A DNA stretch of 64,000 bases from Bacteroidota bacterium (GTDB taxonomy: Bacteria; Bacteroidota; Bacteroidia; Bacteroidales; JAADJA01), in contig JAHLKX010000001.1 in NCBI GenBank assembly GCA_020444515.1, positions 124,001 through 188,000 of the forward strand. The letters are read 5' to 3'. This document shows, piece by piece, positions 26,853-37,300 of the stretch. The position numbers and the translations under genes were made by a program. The notes beneath the pieces were generated by a model. That model did not search any database, was not told the origin of the DNA, and saw only the letters and a program-made list of their open reading frames with translations. The stretch's first letter is position 1, and each line of letters begins with the position of its first letter.

Positions 26853-29239
26853 GAGTTACCATGCCAGTAATTGTTTTTATCCATGTTGTTTACTTCATAG
26901 TCCATGTTATAATCACTGGATAAATATCCCGATAAACCGGCTTTAATTTTCCACAGAGGATCATGATCCGACTGATCAATGGCACCGTCAGCATTGCCAT
27001 CAGCAGCAATCATTCCCCAAATACCCGGAACAAGTTCTTTAACGGCATTACTGCCGCCATAAACCTGGGTTTCAGCCGATGTGAAGTCGTATGCATAAGT
27101 ATTTCCAGTTTGTACCAACGCCGATGATGAAATAATTCCAAGGTGATTGCGGTGCCATATCACAACGAACAGGTTATTGGAAACTGAAAGATCAAATTCA
27201 GGGAAAGAGAGGCCATCAAGATCGACGACCGATCCATCGGCTTTTAGAAAAACAGCCTTTTTGGCGATGGTGCGAGCAGATGTAGCGGAAGCTGCATCTC
27301 CATCTGTATCCCGAAGTTCAATCAATAACCAATCGACAATGTTTTCACCAGGAATCCCCACCACACTTTCATCACCATCATGGTTCCAGGGTGAGGTGTT
27401 GAAGGGCTGTAAGAAAGGTATTGCATTGTGCTCGTTAAGCTCGGTGTCCATTTCTGTTGTTTCAAAGGGGCCCTCCAGCATGACCTTTAGATCTACCTGG
27501 AAGCTTTCAGCAATCGGATCACCTGACCACGTTTCGTAATTCATGGTTTCCGGTGCTGACTTTCCGTTTTGATCCCATAAGTCATAAAATAATTGTCCGG
27601 TGTTGTTCGTAACATTTTCATCCCTCAGAAATTCAACATATTGCTTGCTGGTTGTTTGATAAAATAAAGTAACCTCGACAGAATCCGGAATAAAGGGGAG
27701 ATCATAGGTTGTTTCATCCCAATATTGACCGTCTGCATAAAGATACCCTACAGGCGGTGACTGGATTGCTTTAAAATTGGCATTGGTGAAACCTCTGGGC
27801 GGTATTCGGTTATCCGAATAAATGGTGTCGTTCAATACGAAGTGAAACGATACTCCAGGTGTTAATCCTACAGCTCCTGCCAGTCCGGGACTCAATCCCG
27901 GTTTGATTTCATATATTTTGGTATCTGTTTTATTAAGAATACCGGTCAGGGGATCATAGGCTCCCGATTCATAGGTGGAGGCGGTGAGGGAGTTATATGC
28001 CTTGAGGTTGATCCATATTCGCCGGCCTTCGGGATATCCGGATGGAAGTTTATGACCCGTTTCATTGGTGACTTTAACGGTTACGGTTTTTGCCGGTTGA
28101 TCCACGGTTAATTCGACAGTAGCCGCCTGCTGAAGCATGCTTCTTGCGCGGTCAATCCCTGCAGCAAGCGCTGCTGCATCAACATCACCCGGGAATAGAG
28201 ATTCGAGGAGGGTAGGGATAAAAGTATTTCCTCCGGTCATATCATGTAATGGCAAATCATCCCTGACTGGTGCATAACTTTTGTTGCACCCTTTACCCGT
28301 TACATCGCGCATATGGCAATCCTGGCAGGTTGAGACAAAAACTTTATTTCCACCAAAGGTAGTTCCTGTAACGCCCCCTGGAGTGTTGTATTCACTCATT
28401 AACCATTCGCTATAAGTTCTTTCAATGGGGAACATAGAGTAAGGACTGAAATCAGCTGCCGGGGTGTCAAATGCATTGGGTGTATAACCAATAATGTTAC
28501 CGTTAATGTCCTTTACAACTTCATAAACAGGATTGCTAACATCATGACAGGTCCCGCAAATTTGCGATTCGGAATGATAGGGTGAGTAGGGTGTTTCATG
28601 ATTAGCCTGAGGATCATAGAAGGGTCCACGTCTGTTATCGAGGTCATCGCAAATATACATTCCATTGGCACTTGAATCTGGAATATTGGGCAAGACTGTC
28701 AGGTAATTTTGATCCAGGGTATAAGTAGAACTGTTATTTCCCGGGCCGGTATTGTAAAGGTTATTGTTCGGGTAGGGATTGGCACCGGGTTGAGATGGCG
28801 CAATCATGCGGTGACAAAAATGGCATTGAACACTTTCCATATCGGTGGCGATGAGGGCTGAGCCATCCGTGGGTTCTGATCTTCCTTCCAGCCACCCCAC
28901 TGGAGTATGGCAGCGTATACAAAGGTCGCCGACTTCCGGAGCATCCTGGTTGGCAATCGTCAGGCAGGCCAGGTAGAGGGGATCGCGCTGGGCATGGGCC
29001 ATCATGCTTCCCCGCCAGTTAAAGGCGGGCTCAGCATTGATATCATAACCGCCATGGCAGTTATCGCAGGTGCTCGGATCTGCAAATGTGCCGGATTCCA
29101 ATGGTTGAGACCCAGGCAGAAAAAAGTCATTGATGGTGGTGGGGACAAAACCTTTTTGAGGTGGCTTTAAAGAAACCATTATGATAACAAAAAGTCCTGA
29201 AAAGGTAAAAAGTAAAAGATTTTTCTTTATTGTTTTCAT
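26825..29239 (-). CDS. Secreted multihaem cytochrome c with Val-Pro-X module
   Basis: 804 residues with an N-terminal membrane/signal segment (FTFSGLFVIIMVSL). Five CxxCH haem-attachment motifs are visible: CDNCHGG, CIRCHT, CHFCHR, CGTCHD and CQDCHM, all within the first ~350 residues. The middle (about 370-575) is beta-rich (TVKVTNETGHKLPSGYPEGRR is typical of extracellular multihaem cytochromes). The last ~225 residues are the shared module with DGNADGAIDQSD and DYNMDYEVNNMD loops and final TFVPN. It may carry electrons at or outside the outer membrane; the electron partner is unknown. The next gene upstream on the same strand, at 29354, is a MauG-type peroxidase, separated by a hairpin terminator, so they are neighbours rather than clearly one transcript. 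Confidence 0.87.
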   Translation of the reverse strand: MKTIKKNLLLFTFSGLFVIIMVSLKPPQKGFVPTTINDFFLPGSQPLESGTFADPSTCDNCHGGYDINAEPAFNWRGSMMAHAQRDPLYLACLTIANQDAPEVGDLCIRCHTPVGWLEGRSEPTDGSALIATDMESVQCHFCHRMIAPSQPGANPYPNNNLYNTGPGNNSSTYTLDQNYLTVLPNIPDSSANGMYICDDLDNRRGPFYDPQANHETPYSPYHSESQICGTCHDVSNPVYEVVKDINGNIIGYTPNAFDTPAADFSPYSMFPIERTYSEWLMSEYNTPGGVTGTTFGGNKVFVSTCQDCHMRDVTGKGCNKSYAPVRDDLPLHDMTGGNTFIPTLLESLFPGDVDAAALAAGIDRARSMLQQAATVELTVDQPAKTVTVKVTNETGHKLPSGYPEGRRIWINLKAYNSLTASTYESGAYDPLTGILNKTDTKIYEIKPGLSPGLAGAVGLTPGVSFHFVLNDTIYSDNRIPPRGFTNANFKAIQSPPVGYLYADGQYWDETTYDLPFIPDSVEVTLFYQTTSKQYVEFLRDENVTNNTGQLFYDLWDQNGKSAPETMNYETWSGDPIAESFQVDLKVMLEGPFETTEMDTELNEHNAIPFLQPFNTSPWNHDGDESVVGIPGENIVDWLLIELRDTDGDAASATSARTIAKKAVFLKADGSVVDLDGLSFPEFDLSVSNNLFVVIWHRNHLGIISSSALVQTGNTYAYDFTSAETQVYGGSNAVKELVPGIWGMIAADGNADGAIDQSDHDPLWKIKAGLSGYLSSDYNMDYEVNNMDKNNYWHGNSGFNTFVPN

Positions 29240-29318
29240 GTTAAGTTGACTAATTGAATTTACCGCTTGGCCTTTTAATTTTAATGAATAAAAATTAAAA
29301 CACTCATTACATGGTGAT

Positions 29319-29347
29319 TTTCCGCCCCGGTTTACCGGGGCGGAAAA
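29319..29347 (-). terminator. Strong GC-rich hairpin after the peroxidase gene
   Basis: Near-perfect stem TTTTCCGCCCCGG / CCGGGGCGGAAAA with a 4-nt loop. It lies just past the stop of the minus-strand gene at 29354. The T tract is better on the plus strand, so it could work both ways, but the only adjoining genes run on the minus strand. Confidence 0.7.
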
Positions 29348-29353
29348 TTTTTC

Positions 29354-30877
29354 CTAATTGATTAAGGTGATTTTTTTACTGATGCGCTGTCCGTTAAATT
29401 CCACACAAACGATATAAACCCCCTGATCTAACCCTCTTGCATTTAACGTAAAGCTTGACTCTCCTTTATCTACAAAACCATTATAAACTTCTTTTACTTT
29501 AGAGCCATTCAATGAAAAAACTAAAATATTGATATTGGAAGATTGGGATAAGGTCACAGTAAGAGAAGTATTGTTTTGAAATGGATTAGGACCAATCAAC
29601 AACTGCGTTTTCAATAATTCTGGTGTGCTTCCAGAAATAGCAGCTGATTTTGGTAAGTTATAACCATCTGAAAGTGTTTTCATAAATGCAACGATGGCAT
29701 CTTCTTCTTCATCCGTTAGTCCAAGATCTCCAAGTTCATCATCATTCACATTTGCTGATACTTCAGGCGGTGGCCACATGCCAACATCACGGGTATTGTA
29801 AAAATGAACGACCTCTTTTAAGGTTTTGAAAACGCCATTGTGCATATACGCTTTGGTAAAATTATTACCTGGCTTTTTGTCCACATTTCGAAGGGTGGGT
29901 ACTTTATGTTTGCCCATATTTTCTCCCGCCATGGCCTGCCATGCAGGATCAGGATGATTGGCAAGAAAACCTCCTAATCCATAATCAATCCAGTCTGCAC
30001 CTATCGGATTAATAGGTGAACCATTTGACAGATAAACTTTATTCATATTATAGAATGGATTATCAGGATTTTTGGGCGTGCCCAGATTATCAAAGGTAAA
30101 ATCCGTAAACAAAGGTGGCGTGCCATCAGGACCGGGTTCACTGATGTGGCATAATGCACATTTCCCTTTTTCTTCATCATTGAACAAATCCAAGCCCCAT
30201 TCTTCCTCTTCTGTTAAATCAACCAATCCCTGAAGATAGTAATCAAATTTTGAGGAAAACTGGTTGACCTCTGATGAATTTTCATATTCTGCAATGGCGA
30301 GACCAACACGATCATAATTTAATTCAATTTCAGTATTTGTTGTAAAGGAGAGCGGCTCTCCCCAAACTAATTCCCACATCCACACATAGGTAGAGGAAGC
30401 AATTTGTTCAAGCACTGCTTGTTTGCTGGCATTATTTTGTTCTACGGGATTGAGAAATGGACCCAATGCCTGGTCTGCTGCCGGGTTTCCAAGATGCTCT
30501 CCTGTGGCCCTTCCATCCCAAAAATTGCCGCCCACAAACAAACCTTCTGCATCATCGTAGTAAAATACTGGACTGAGGGTGGCATAGGCTGCGCTGGGTG
30601 GTTTACGGTTTCCAAATCGTTGGGGTACGGCTCCTCTATATACCGAACCCTTTTTATTGATCCCCGGGACCGGACCCGTAAAACCTACTTCTGGAGCATG
30701 ACAATCTGCACAGGACATGTTATCCGGATCAGCTATTTTGTCGAAGAATAAAGCCTTGCCCAGCTCCTCCATCAAGGTTAATTCCCCTGTGGCGGTGGGT
30801 GATTGTGCTTGTATGGGTTTGAAGCTAATGGTTAGCAAAACAAGGGTCGAAAAAATTAAAGTAATGGTTGGTTTCAT
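29354..30877 (-). CDS. MauG/di-haem cytochrome c peroxidase-family protein with T9SS domain
   Basis: 507 residues with a signal peptide (ending KPIQAQS). Di-haem cytochrome c peroxidase fold with two haem motifs, CADCHAPE (near residue 55) and CALCHISE (about 240), and the typical LGKALFFDKIADPDNMSC, WDGRATG and VPTLRNV segments. Family members reduce peroxide with electrons from a c-type cytochrome or oxidise protein side chains. The final ~85 residues form a T9SS type-A domain (LLIGPNPFQNNTSL ... LDQGVYIVCVEFNGQRISKKITLIN), so this normally periplasmic enzyme is predicted to reach the cell surface. It lies next to the surface cytochrome gene at 26825, a possible electron donor (inference). 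Confidence 0.92.
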   Translation of the reverse strand: MKPTITLIFSTLVLLTISFKPIQAQSPTATGELTLMEELGKALFFDKIADPDNMSCADCHAPEVGFTGPVPGINKKGSVYRGAVPQRFGNRKPPSAAYATLSPVFYYDDAEGLFVGGNFWDGRATGEHLGNPAADQALGPFLNPVEQNNASKQAVLEQIASSTYVWMWELVWGEPLSFTTNTEIELNYDRVGLAIAEYENSSEVNQFSSKFDYYLQGLVDLTEEEEWGLDLFNDEEKGKCALCHISEPGPDGTPPLFTDFTFDNLGTPKNPDNPFYNMNKVYLSNGSPINPIGADWIDYGLGGFLANHPDPAWQAMAGENMGKHKVPTLRNVDKKPGNNFTKAYMHNGVFKTLKEVVHFYNTRDVGMWPPPEVSANVNDDELGDLGLTDEEEDAIVAFMKTLSDGYNLPKSAAISGSTPELLKTQLLIGPNPFQNNTSLTVTLSQSSNINILVFSLNGSKVKEVYNGFVDKGESSFTLNARGLDQGVYIVCVEFNGQRISKKITLIN

Positions 30878-31252
30878 AATTAATCCTCCTTAAAAGATAT
30901 GTTTCTGTATAAGATATTAGTGTTAACTTTCAACGCGTATTGGGGTAATTAAATATTGAAAAAGACCTCCTTTCATTAATCTTTTAGTTAATATGAATTT
31001 CAGTTCACTGATACATGAATTAGATTTTGTTGAAATCTTACATGATTTGGATCAAAAAATGCTTAGTTATTATGATTAAAGATAAAATAAAAAAGCATCG
31101 AAGTCAATTTAGCCTCAAAATTTAGATTGATTCTAAAAAAGATAGATAGTAATATATATAGATATTTTTAATGTAAATATTATCACATGCTTAACACGTC
31201 CATATCAACGAATTCTTGCATCCATTTTTAATTGTAGGTTTCCTAATCGGTT
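30878..31252. other. AT-rich intergenic region, no gene seen
   Basis: About 375 bp, strongly AT-rich, containing the upstream region of the peroxidase gene. No open frame, tRNA or convincing -33/-7 pair was found. Confidence 0.5.
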
Positions 31253-31253
31253 T

Positions 31254-31290
31254 GTCCAAAAAAAACCCCGGTTATGGCACCGGGGTTTTT
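31254..31290 (-). terminator. Rho-independent terminator of the 31305 gene
   Basis: Stem AACCCCGG / CCGGGGTT with loop TTATGGCA and, reading the minus strand, a run of eight T after the stem. It begins 15 bp past the stop of the minus-strand gene. Confidence 0.88.
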
Positions 31291-31304
31291 CAAAAATAGT
31301 CATT

Positions 31305-34300
31305 CTATTTGGGAACCTGGCTTACATAACCAGTACCTGATTTGGACGGCACCTGTCCGCCGCCACCCAGGTTGGGTTTCCAATAGTTGGTTTCATCCGT
31401 ATTTTGCGTAAGGCCCGTCATTTCAAAATCGCCACCCATATACCCGGAATTACCAAGGTCAATTTTCCAAACGGCTGTTTCATCGGTGTTTTGTATGAGG
31501 CCGTTTCCATTTCCATCGGCTGCGACCATACCCCAAATACCCGGTTCCATTTCCTTGTGACCGTTACTGCCACCATATGCCTGACTGGCTCCCGTTGAAA
31601 AGTCGTAGGTGTATATGCCACCAGTCTGTGTTAATCCGGTGGATGACATAACACCCAGGTGATTTCGATGGAATACAACAGCATATAAGTTGTTTGTAAA
31701 AATCACATCAAAATTAAGGGTACTGAATCCATCCAGGTCCACAATGCTTCCGTCATCCAGTAGAAATGCAGCTTTGGTGCCAATGGTCGTGGCTGATGTT
31801 GCGTTGGCCGGTGTGGTTGCATCCCGCAATTCAACGATAACCCAGTCGACTACATTCGGTGGTATAGAAGAAACAGTCCCCGGTCCGGTATAATACCAGG
31901 GGATATCACCCGGATCGGTCATGTCATAATATGGCATGGATGGAGCATAGGGATGCGATAGGGGAAGGTATCCATTGGTATTGAGGTTTGTACTCATGAT
32001 ACCACCGGTTTGGTAAGGTCCTTCAAGGTAAACGGTCAGATCGAGCCGCAGTATTTCATCACCCCAGAAAACTTTGTTATAGGGATCAAATTCAAAATCA
32101 GAACCGGCAAAGTCGCCTGTGGCATCATTGAAATAAACATTACCAGTCATAACATTTTTGAAAACATTGTAAGCACCTCCCCAGGTATTGGTTGGGAATA
32201 CAGCATTATTAACACTAAAGGTTTGATCGCTATAAATGGACATCATATTACCTCCCGGTATTCCATTTTGGAAAGTACAGTTATTGAAGGAATATACTGG
32301 ATTCACCATGGAGCCAGAACGCAGGTATACCCCTGCGTTTGACGTATATTCAAAAATCGTATTCTCAGCACTGATGTATCCGCCATCTTCAATCCACAGA
32401 TCATAGTAGCCCGTTGAGATATTTGTAATCAGGGCATCATTGGCTGGGGTAGCTACTGTTAGCAGCCAGCCTCCATTGTTTACATGGAGCTGTGAACCAC
32501 CATCGAAGGCCAACGTGGCGTTATCTTCGAGCAGCAGAATGCCATCGGTATTGATATTGGCGTCGCCATAAACATTCATAATATAGCCGTTTATATCCAT
32601 GGTTCCCTCATCAATGATGAGGTTACCTTCAACATTAAGGTCATTGTTTAGCAGATAGGCAGTGTTGGATTTTGAACCCGTTTGTGATTTGCCATCCCTG
32701 TCAGTAAACGTATAGGTTGTTTTAAGTCCGCCCGATTTATTGATCCTGAGATCATTGAAAGAGGATCCTGCCGCTACATCAATTTGGCTATCTGTTCCTC
32801 CGTAAAATTCAACAATGCCTGCAGGATTAAAGTCTGTTCGATAGCAGGCAAACCACCCTGAAGTTTTCAATGTGCCACCAGAAAGGTTATAAGTCAGGGC
32901 TGCATTATTCCAAATCGTAATACCATAACCATCAAAATCCAGTATACCTCCGCCAGTAATCGTAAGGTTAAGCGGATCACCCAAACACCAGTAACTTTCA
33001 TCCTGACCACCGGTTACTTTCATCATCCCTCCATATACATAAATTTCTGATCCAAAAACATCAACATAAGAGCTGAGATCCTGATTTAAATAAATTTCAC
33101 CATCTGTAAGTGCATACCAACCACCGTATAAGCCTGATTGTGCCAGGTCATTGGCAGTAAAAGAACCCTGGGAGACACTCACGTTTCCTGAAATCCAGTT
33201 ATAGCTGTTACAAACTACATCATCTTCGGCGCTGTTAACCCTGATGGCCTCAAAGGTATTATTTTCAAGTATGTTAAATGTTTCATCCGATTTAATATAT
33301 TGCATTTCCGGACCCGGTCCGTTAAAGACTACTTTTCCGGTACTTTCAAGAAATGCTGCCGTGCCCGCCTGGTTGTACCAATCGCCCCCGACATACATAT
33401 CCCTGGTATTGGTATTTAAACCACCACTCAGAATGGAAAAATCATTCTTAACATTCAGGTTATAACCCGTGTAGATCATGATGGTATTGGTCCGATTGAT
33501 AGTAAGATCATGAAAATAATTGTTGGCATGAACTTGAATGTACTGTCCAGTTCCTCCATTGCCTATCAATTCCACGACGCCTCCAGTGGGTTGGAAATTG
33601 CCATCAATTGTTGCCCAGAATGTTCCTCCACTGCGGATAATACCCCCATTGATTGCACAAACAGCATTTAACTGTAAGTGATTATTGGATATCTCGAATA
33701 TTCCATCATCCAGGTTCAAATGACCAACGACTGAAACCAATGATGTTGTTGGTTCATCACAGATAAAGGTGCCTCCACCTAAAATGCTGGTCGTTCCTGT
33801 TGTACTCTGAGTGAAGTGACCATGAACGTAAGCTTCACCGGCGAACCAGTCTGTATTTTCACCGGAACTTTTTTGCAGTGATTCGCTATTGCCAGCTAGT
33901 GGTGTTTTGCCGAGAGATTCATCTTCTGTGCCACTTCCGGATGTTTTGGTGGTTTCATCGTAGTCAACCAACAGTGTGCCATTATTGGTAAGTGTACCAC
34001 CTACCTCGAGAAAGCCGGGTCCAAGAATGGATCCCAATTCTACGGTTGCGCCACTTGCGATAACCATGTTTCCATTTACATATAAATCATATTCCTGTAA
34101 GTGGAAATAGTTATCTGTATTAACATTGAGATCGCCGGTAATTACGACTGGGAAGGTTGTGGTATAAGAAATAAAACAAGTCCCTGACGAAGGTGGCATG
34201 GCTACATTCATACTTCCGATTTCAGCAACGGAGGAATAGTTGCGGATTGCTGTTGTTCCTGTTCCAATCAGGTTTAAAGTATTTCCAGGCCCTATCTGAA

Positions 34301-37300
34301 CATTTGAACCATCATTAAAGACCATCCTGTAATCAAGATTGATTGTCCCTGCTGACATTTGCTCAGTAGCACCCGAATTCCAATAAATTTCATTGCCTCC
34401 GTTAATTACGTCTGCAACATTATCCATGATCAGGTTGCCTGATACATTTATATCCCCTGCTACATCTAATTGATTTCCGTTAATTCTTAAGGAACCTGAA
34501 TTGATATTCAAACCTCCTGTAACAACTATGTCTGTGCTGAGAGAAGCGAAATTGTCATCACTGTTGTAGTTGATTGTGGGATCTTTTCTTTCATCATTCG
34601 GGATGATGATTGATTTTTGTCCAGCACCATTACTTTTACTAGATTTGTCAATGATTAGATCATATACCGTACAGCCGTTCAATTGCAATATATTTGCCAC
34701 ATTGGTGCCGTATAATTCAATTGTGCCGGAGGTGGGTGTAAAATCTGACCTGCTACCTGTGAATCCACCATTCATCCTTATTGTACCCCCTGTAATATTT
34801 GTCGTTAAATTGTAACTGTTAAAAAGAACCAGACCGCAACTTGTCAAATCAATTACTCCACCTGACATTTCAACAAGCGCATCGCCCATGTATGGCCAAT
34901 AACTTAGTGATCCGGTAATATTGATGGTGCCGCCATAATTATGCAGTTCACCCTGAAGGTCAACATAAGTATCGGGTGCAGGATTTATCAGGTTAATTGT
35001 GCCACCTGGATTCACATAAAAAGCCCCTGTAACCCTGTTATCCAACAAATCATTTGCTGTAAAAGTACCTGTATTTACATCCACTGCTCCTGCTGTCCAG
35101 TCGTATTGATCACAAATAACAGTTCCTGTATTTACCCGGAATGCTCCTCCGGATGCTTTATCGATTTCAAGCAAACCAAAGCTTTCGGTAGAACAATACT
35201 GGTGATAATTCCCACCATTGATGATCACATGAGTACCGGTTTCTGAAAATCCTGCATCTCCCACAGTATTAGTCCAGTCACCACCAACCGAAACAATATT
35301 AACACCGGGGCTGAAATATCCCTCATTGATAGTAAGGTTTCCGGCAACATTAATAGCACCACCTGATACAGTTGCTCCAGTTGAAGAACTAAAAACAACA
35401 TTGTTGAACAGTCCTGAACCTGAACTATAATTGTTGATGGTTTGAGTAGCACCGTCAAATACGGCTGAACCTGTATTACTATTCAATGTAAAGTCAAATG
35501 TGCCATAATAGTTAAATGCGCCGTTCATGACCACATTATGATTGGAGAGGCTATTGAATGCAGCATTGGGACCAATGAATGTTAATCCGTTAACAATAAG
35601 GTCTTCTGTACAAAGGTTGCTCATCTGTGCAGCTGCACTTCCTGTCTTGTAAATTCTCAGGTTGTAAAAATGGCTTGTACTACTGTAACATCGTAACCAG
35701 CTCAAAGAGGAACCTTCGAAATCAACAAAGCCAGTAGAGGGTGTAAAATTTGAACCACTTTCAAAGTTCCAGCTTCCGTATGCATTTATAAAAGTGTTAT
35801 ATGCAGTAGCATCAAAAGTAGAACCCGAATTCCAAATGGTATTTCCGTAAACGGTTATATAACCTCCATCCTCGATCATGGTGATTTCGCCATTTACGGT
35901 GAGATTGCTGTTAACAACCAGCCCCATATTCCGAACTTCAATGGAAGCACCCGCAGCAATCGTTAGGTCTTCACAATTTTCATACGTATATGCTGGATAA
36001 TCATCAACATAAACCGGTTGAAATCCTGTATTGGGAATGGAAACATCTTCAGTCGCAAGTGGGATATGACCATTTGACCAGTTTGCAGCCTGGTGCCAGT
36101 AATGATTAAAGGTTCCAACCCAGGTATTGGGGCCAGTTACATTAATAGTATAGTCTTCTACTTCGCCAAAGGAAGTAATTCCGCAAGGTACTGGTGTGGC
36201 ACTGTAGCTTAACCTTACCCGCATTCTGCAGCTGCCATTTGCAGTACCTGCAGGAGGATCAATGGTAAATTCATATGGAGGGGAGGCGTCAGTGCCAATA
36301 AATTCATTTGCATCTTCAAAATCCTCATCCTTGTTCCAGTCCACCCAAACACTAACATCATCTCCAGAATAATAGTTCCCGACACTAACTGTCATTGGGG
36401 CCGAAGAAGTATTGAGAATATTGGTAGATAGATCAGTATAGTCACTATAGCGACTACAGGTCGAAGAGTTATTAATTGAACCAATATTGACGTTGGAGAT
36501 ATATTCATATGAGCTACTTCCTTCATTACAATTGCCTAAAGCATAACAGTAATCGTCAAGGGTAAATGCTGCCACCTGGGTTGTCCAATCAGCCCAGCCT
36601 CCATAATTATCCGCATACTCTGAGATGTACCAAAATGAATGGTCGTTTAAAGGATCAACACTCATCATGCTGTAATCTCCCCATCTTCTGGAATCTGTCT
36701 GAGAATAACTTCCAGAATAAATATTACTCTCAGTAAAAGTCATTGTGTTTAGCGGATCTTCCGCCAGTCTTCCGGTAAACCTGATTGATGGATATGTTGT
36801 TGTACTTGAAACAGAGTAACCAAGGGCAATATCACCTTGAGCATTCATTGCAATACTGCCCATCCAGCGGTTATCACCATCAGGGCTGTAGGTTCCCTGC
36901 TGCCTGATATACCAGCTTCCGGTTGTTTTTCGGAGTTCATACCACCTAACGCCTGCCTGATTGGCACCATTTACGTCAACCGAATGATTACAAACCAGAC
37001 TGTAGTGCGATCCGAAATTTCTGAATTGCGGCCGAAACATTAAAACCCATGGAATACAATCAAGAACCTGGGATGTCCCCGGTTGTGTTATTTCTCCCAC
37101 ACCAAATGCATTAAACGTAGCGTCAAACGCAGAAGTGGCAATAGCAGTCGGTCCAGTCCAGGTAGAATTCGTAGGAGTAGTCCAGTCTACGTGAAATTCC
37201 CAGACCAAAAGTCGGTCATAAGAATAGGCTGCCCAGGCATCATCACCAATTCCCCAAAAATAGTTAGGGGTACCATAAGGAGGAAAGGCGCCGTCACAGT

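Noticed and set aside
30878..31252. Possible small RNA or mobile element in the AT-rich gap
   Set aside because: No inverted repeats of useful length, no promoter-terminator pair and no transposase remnant were seen.
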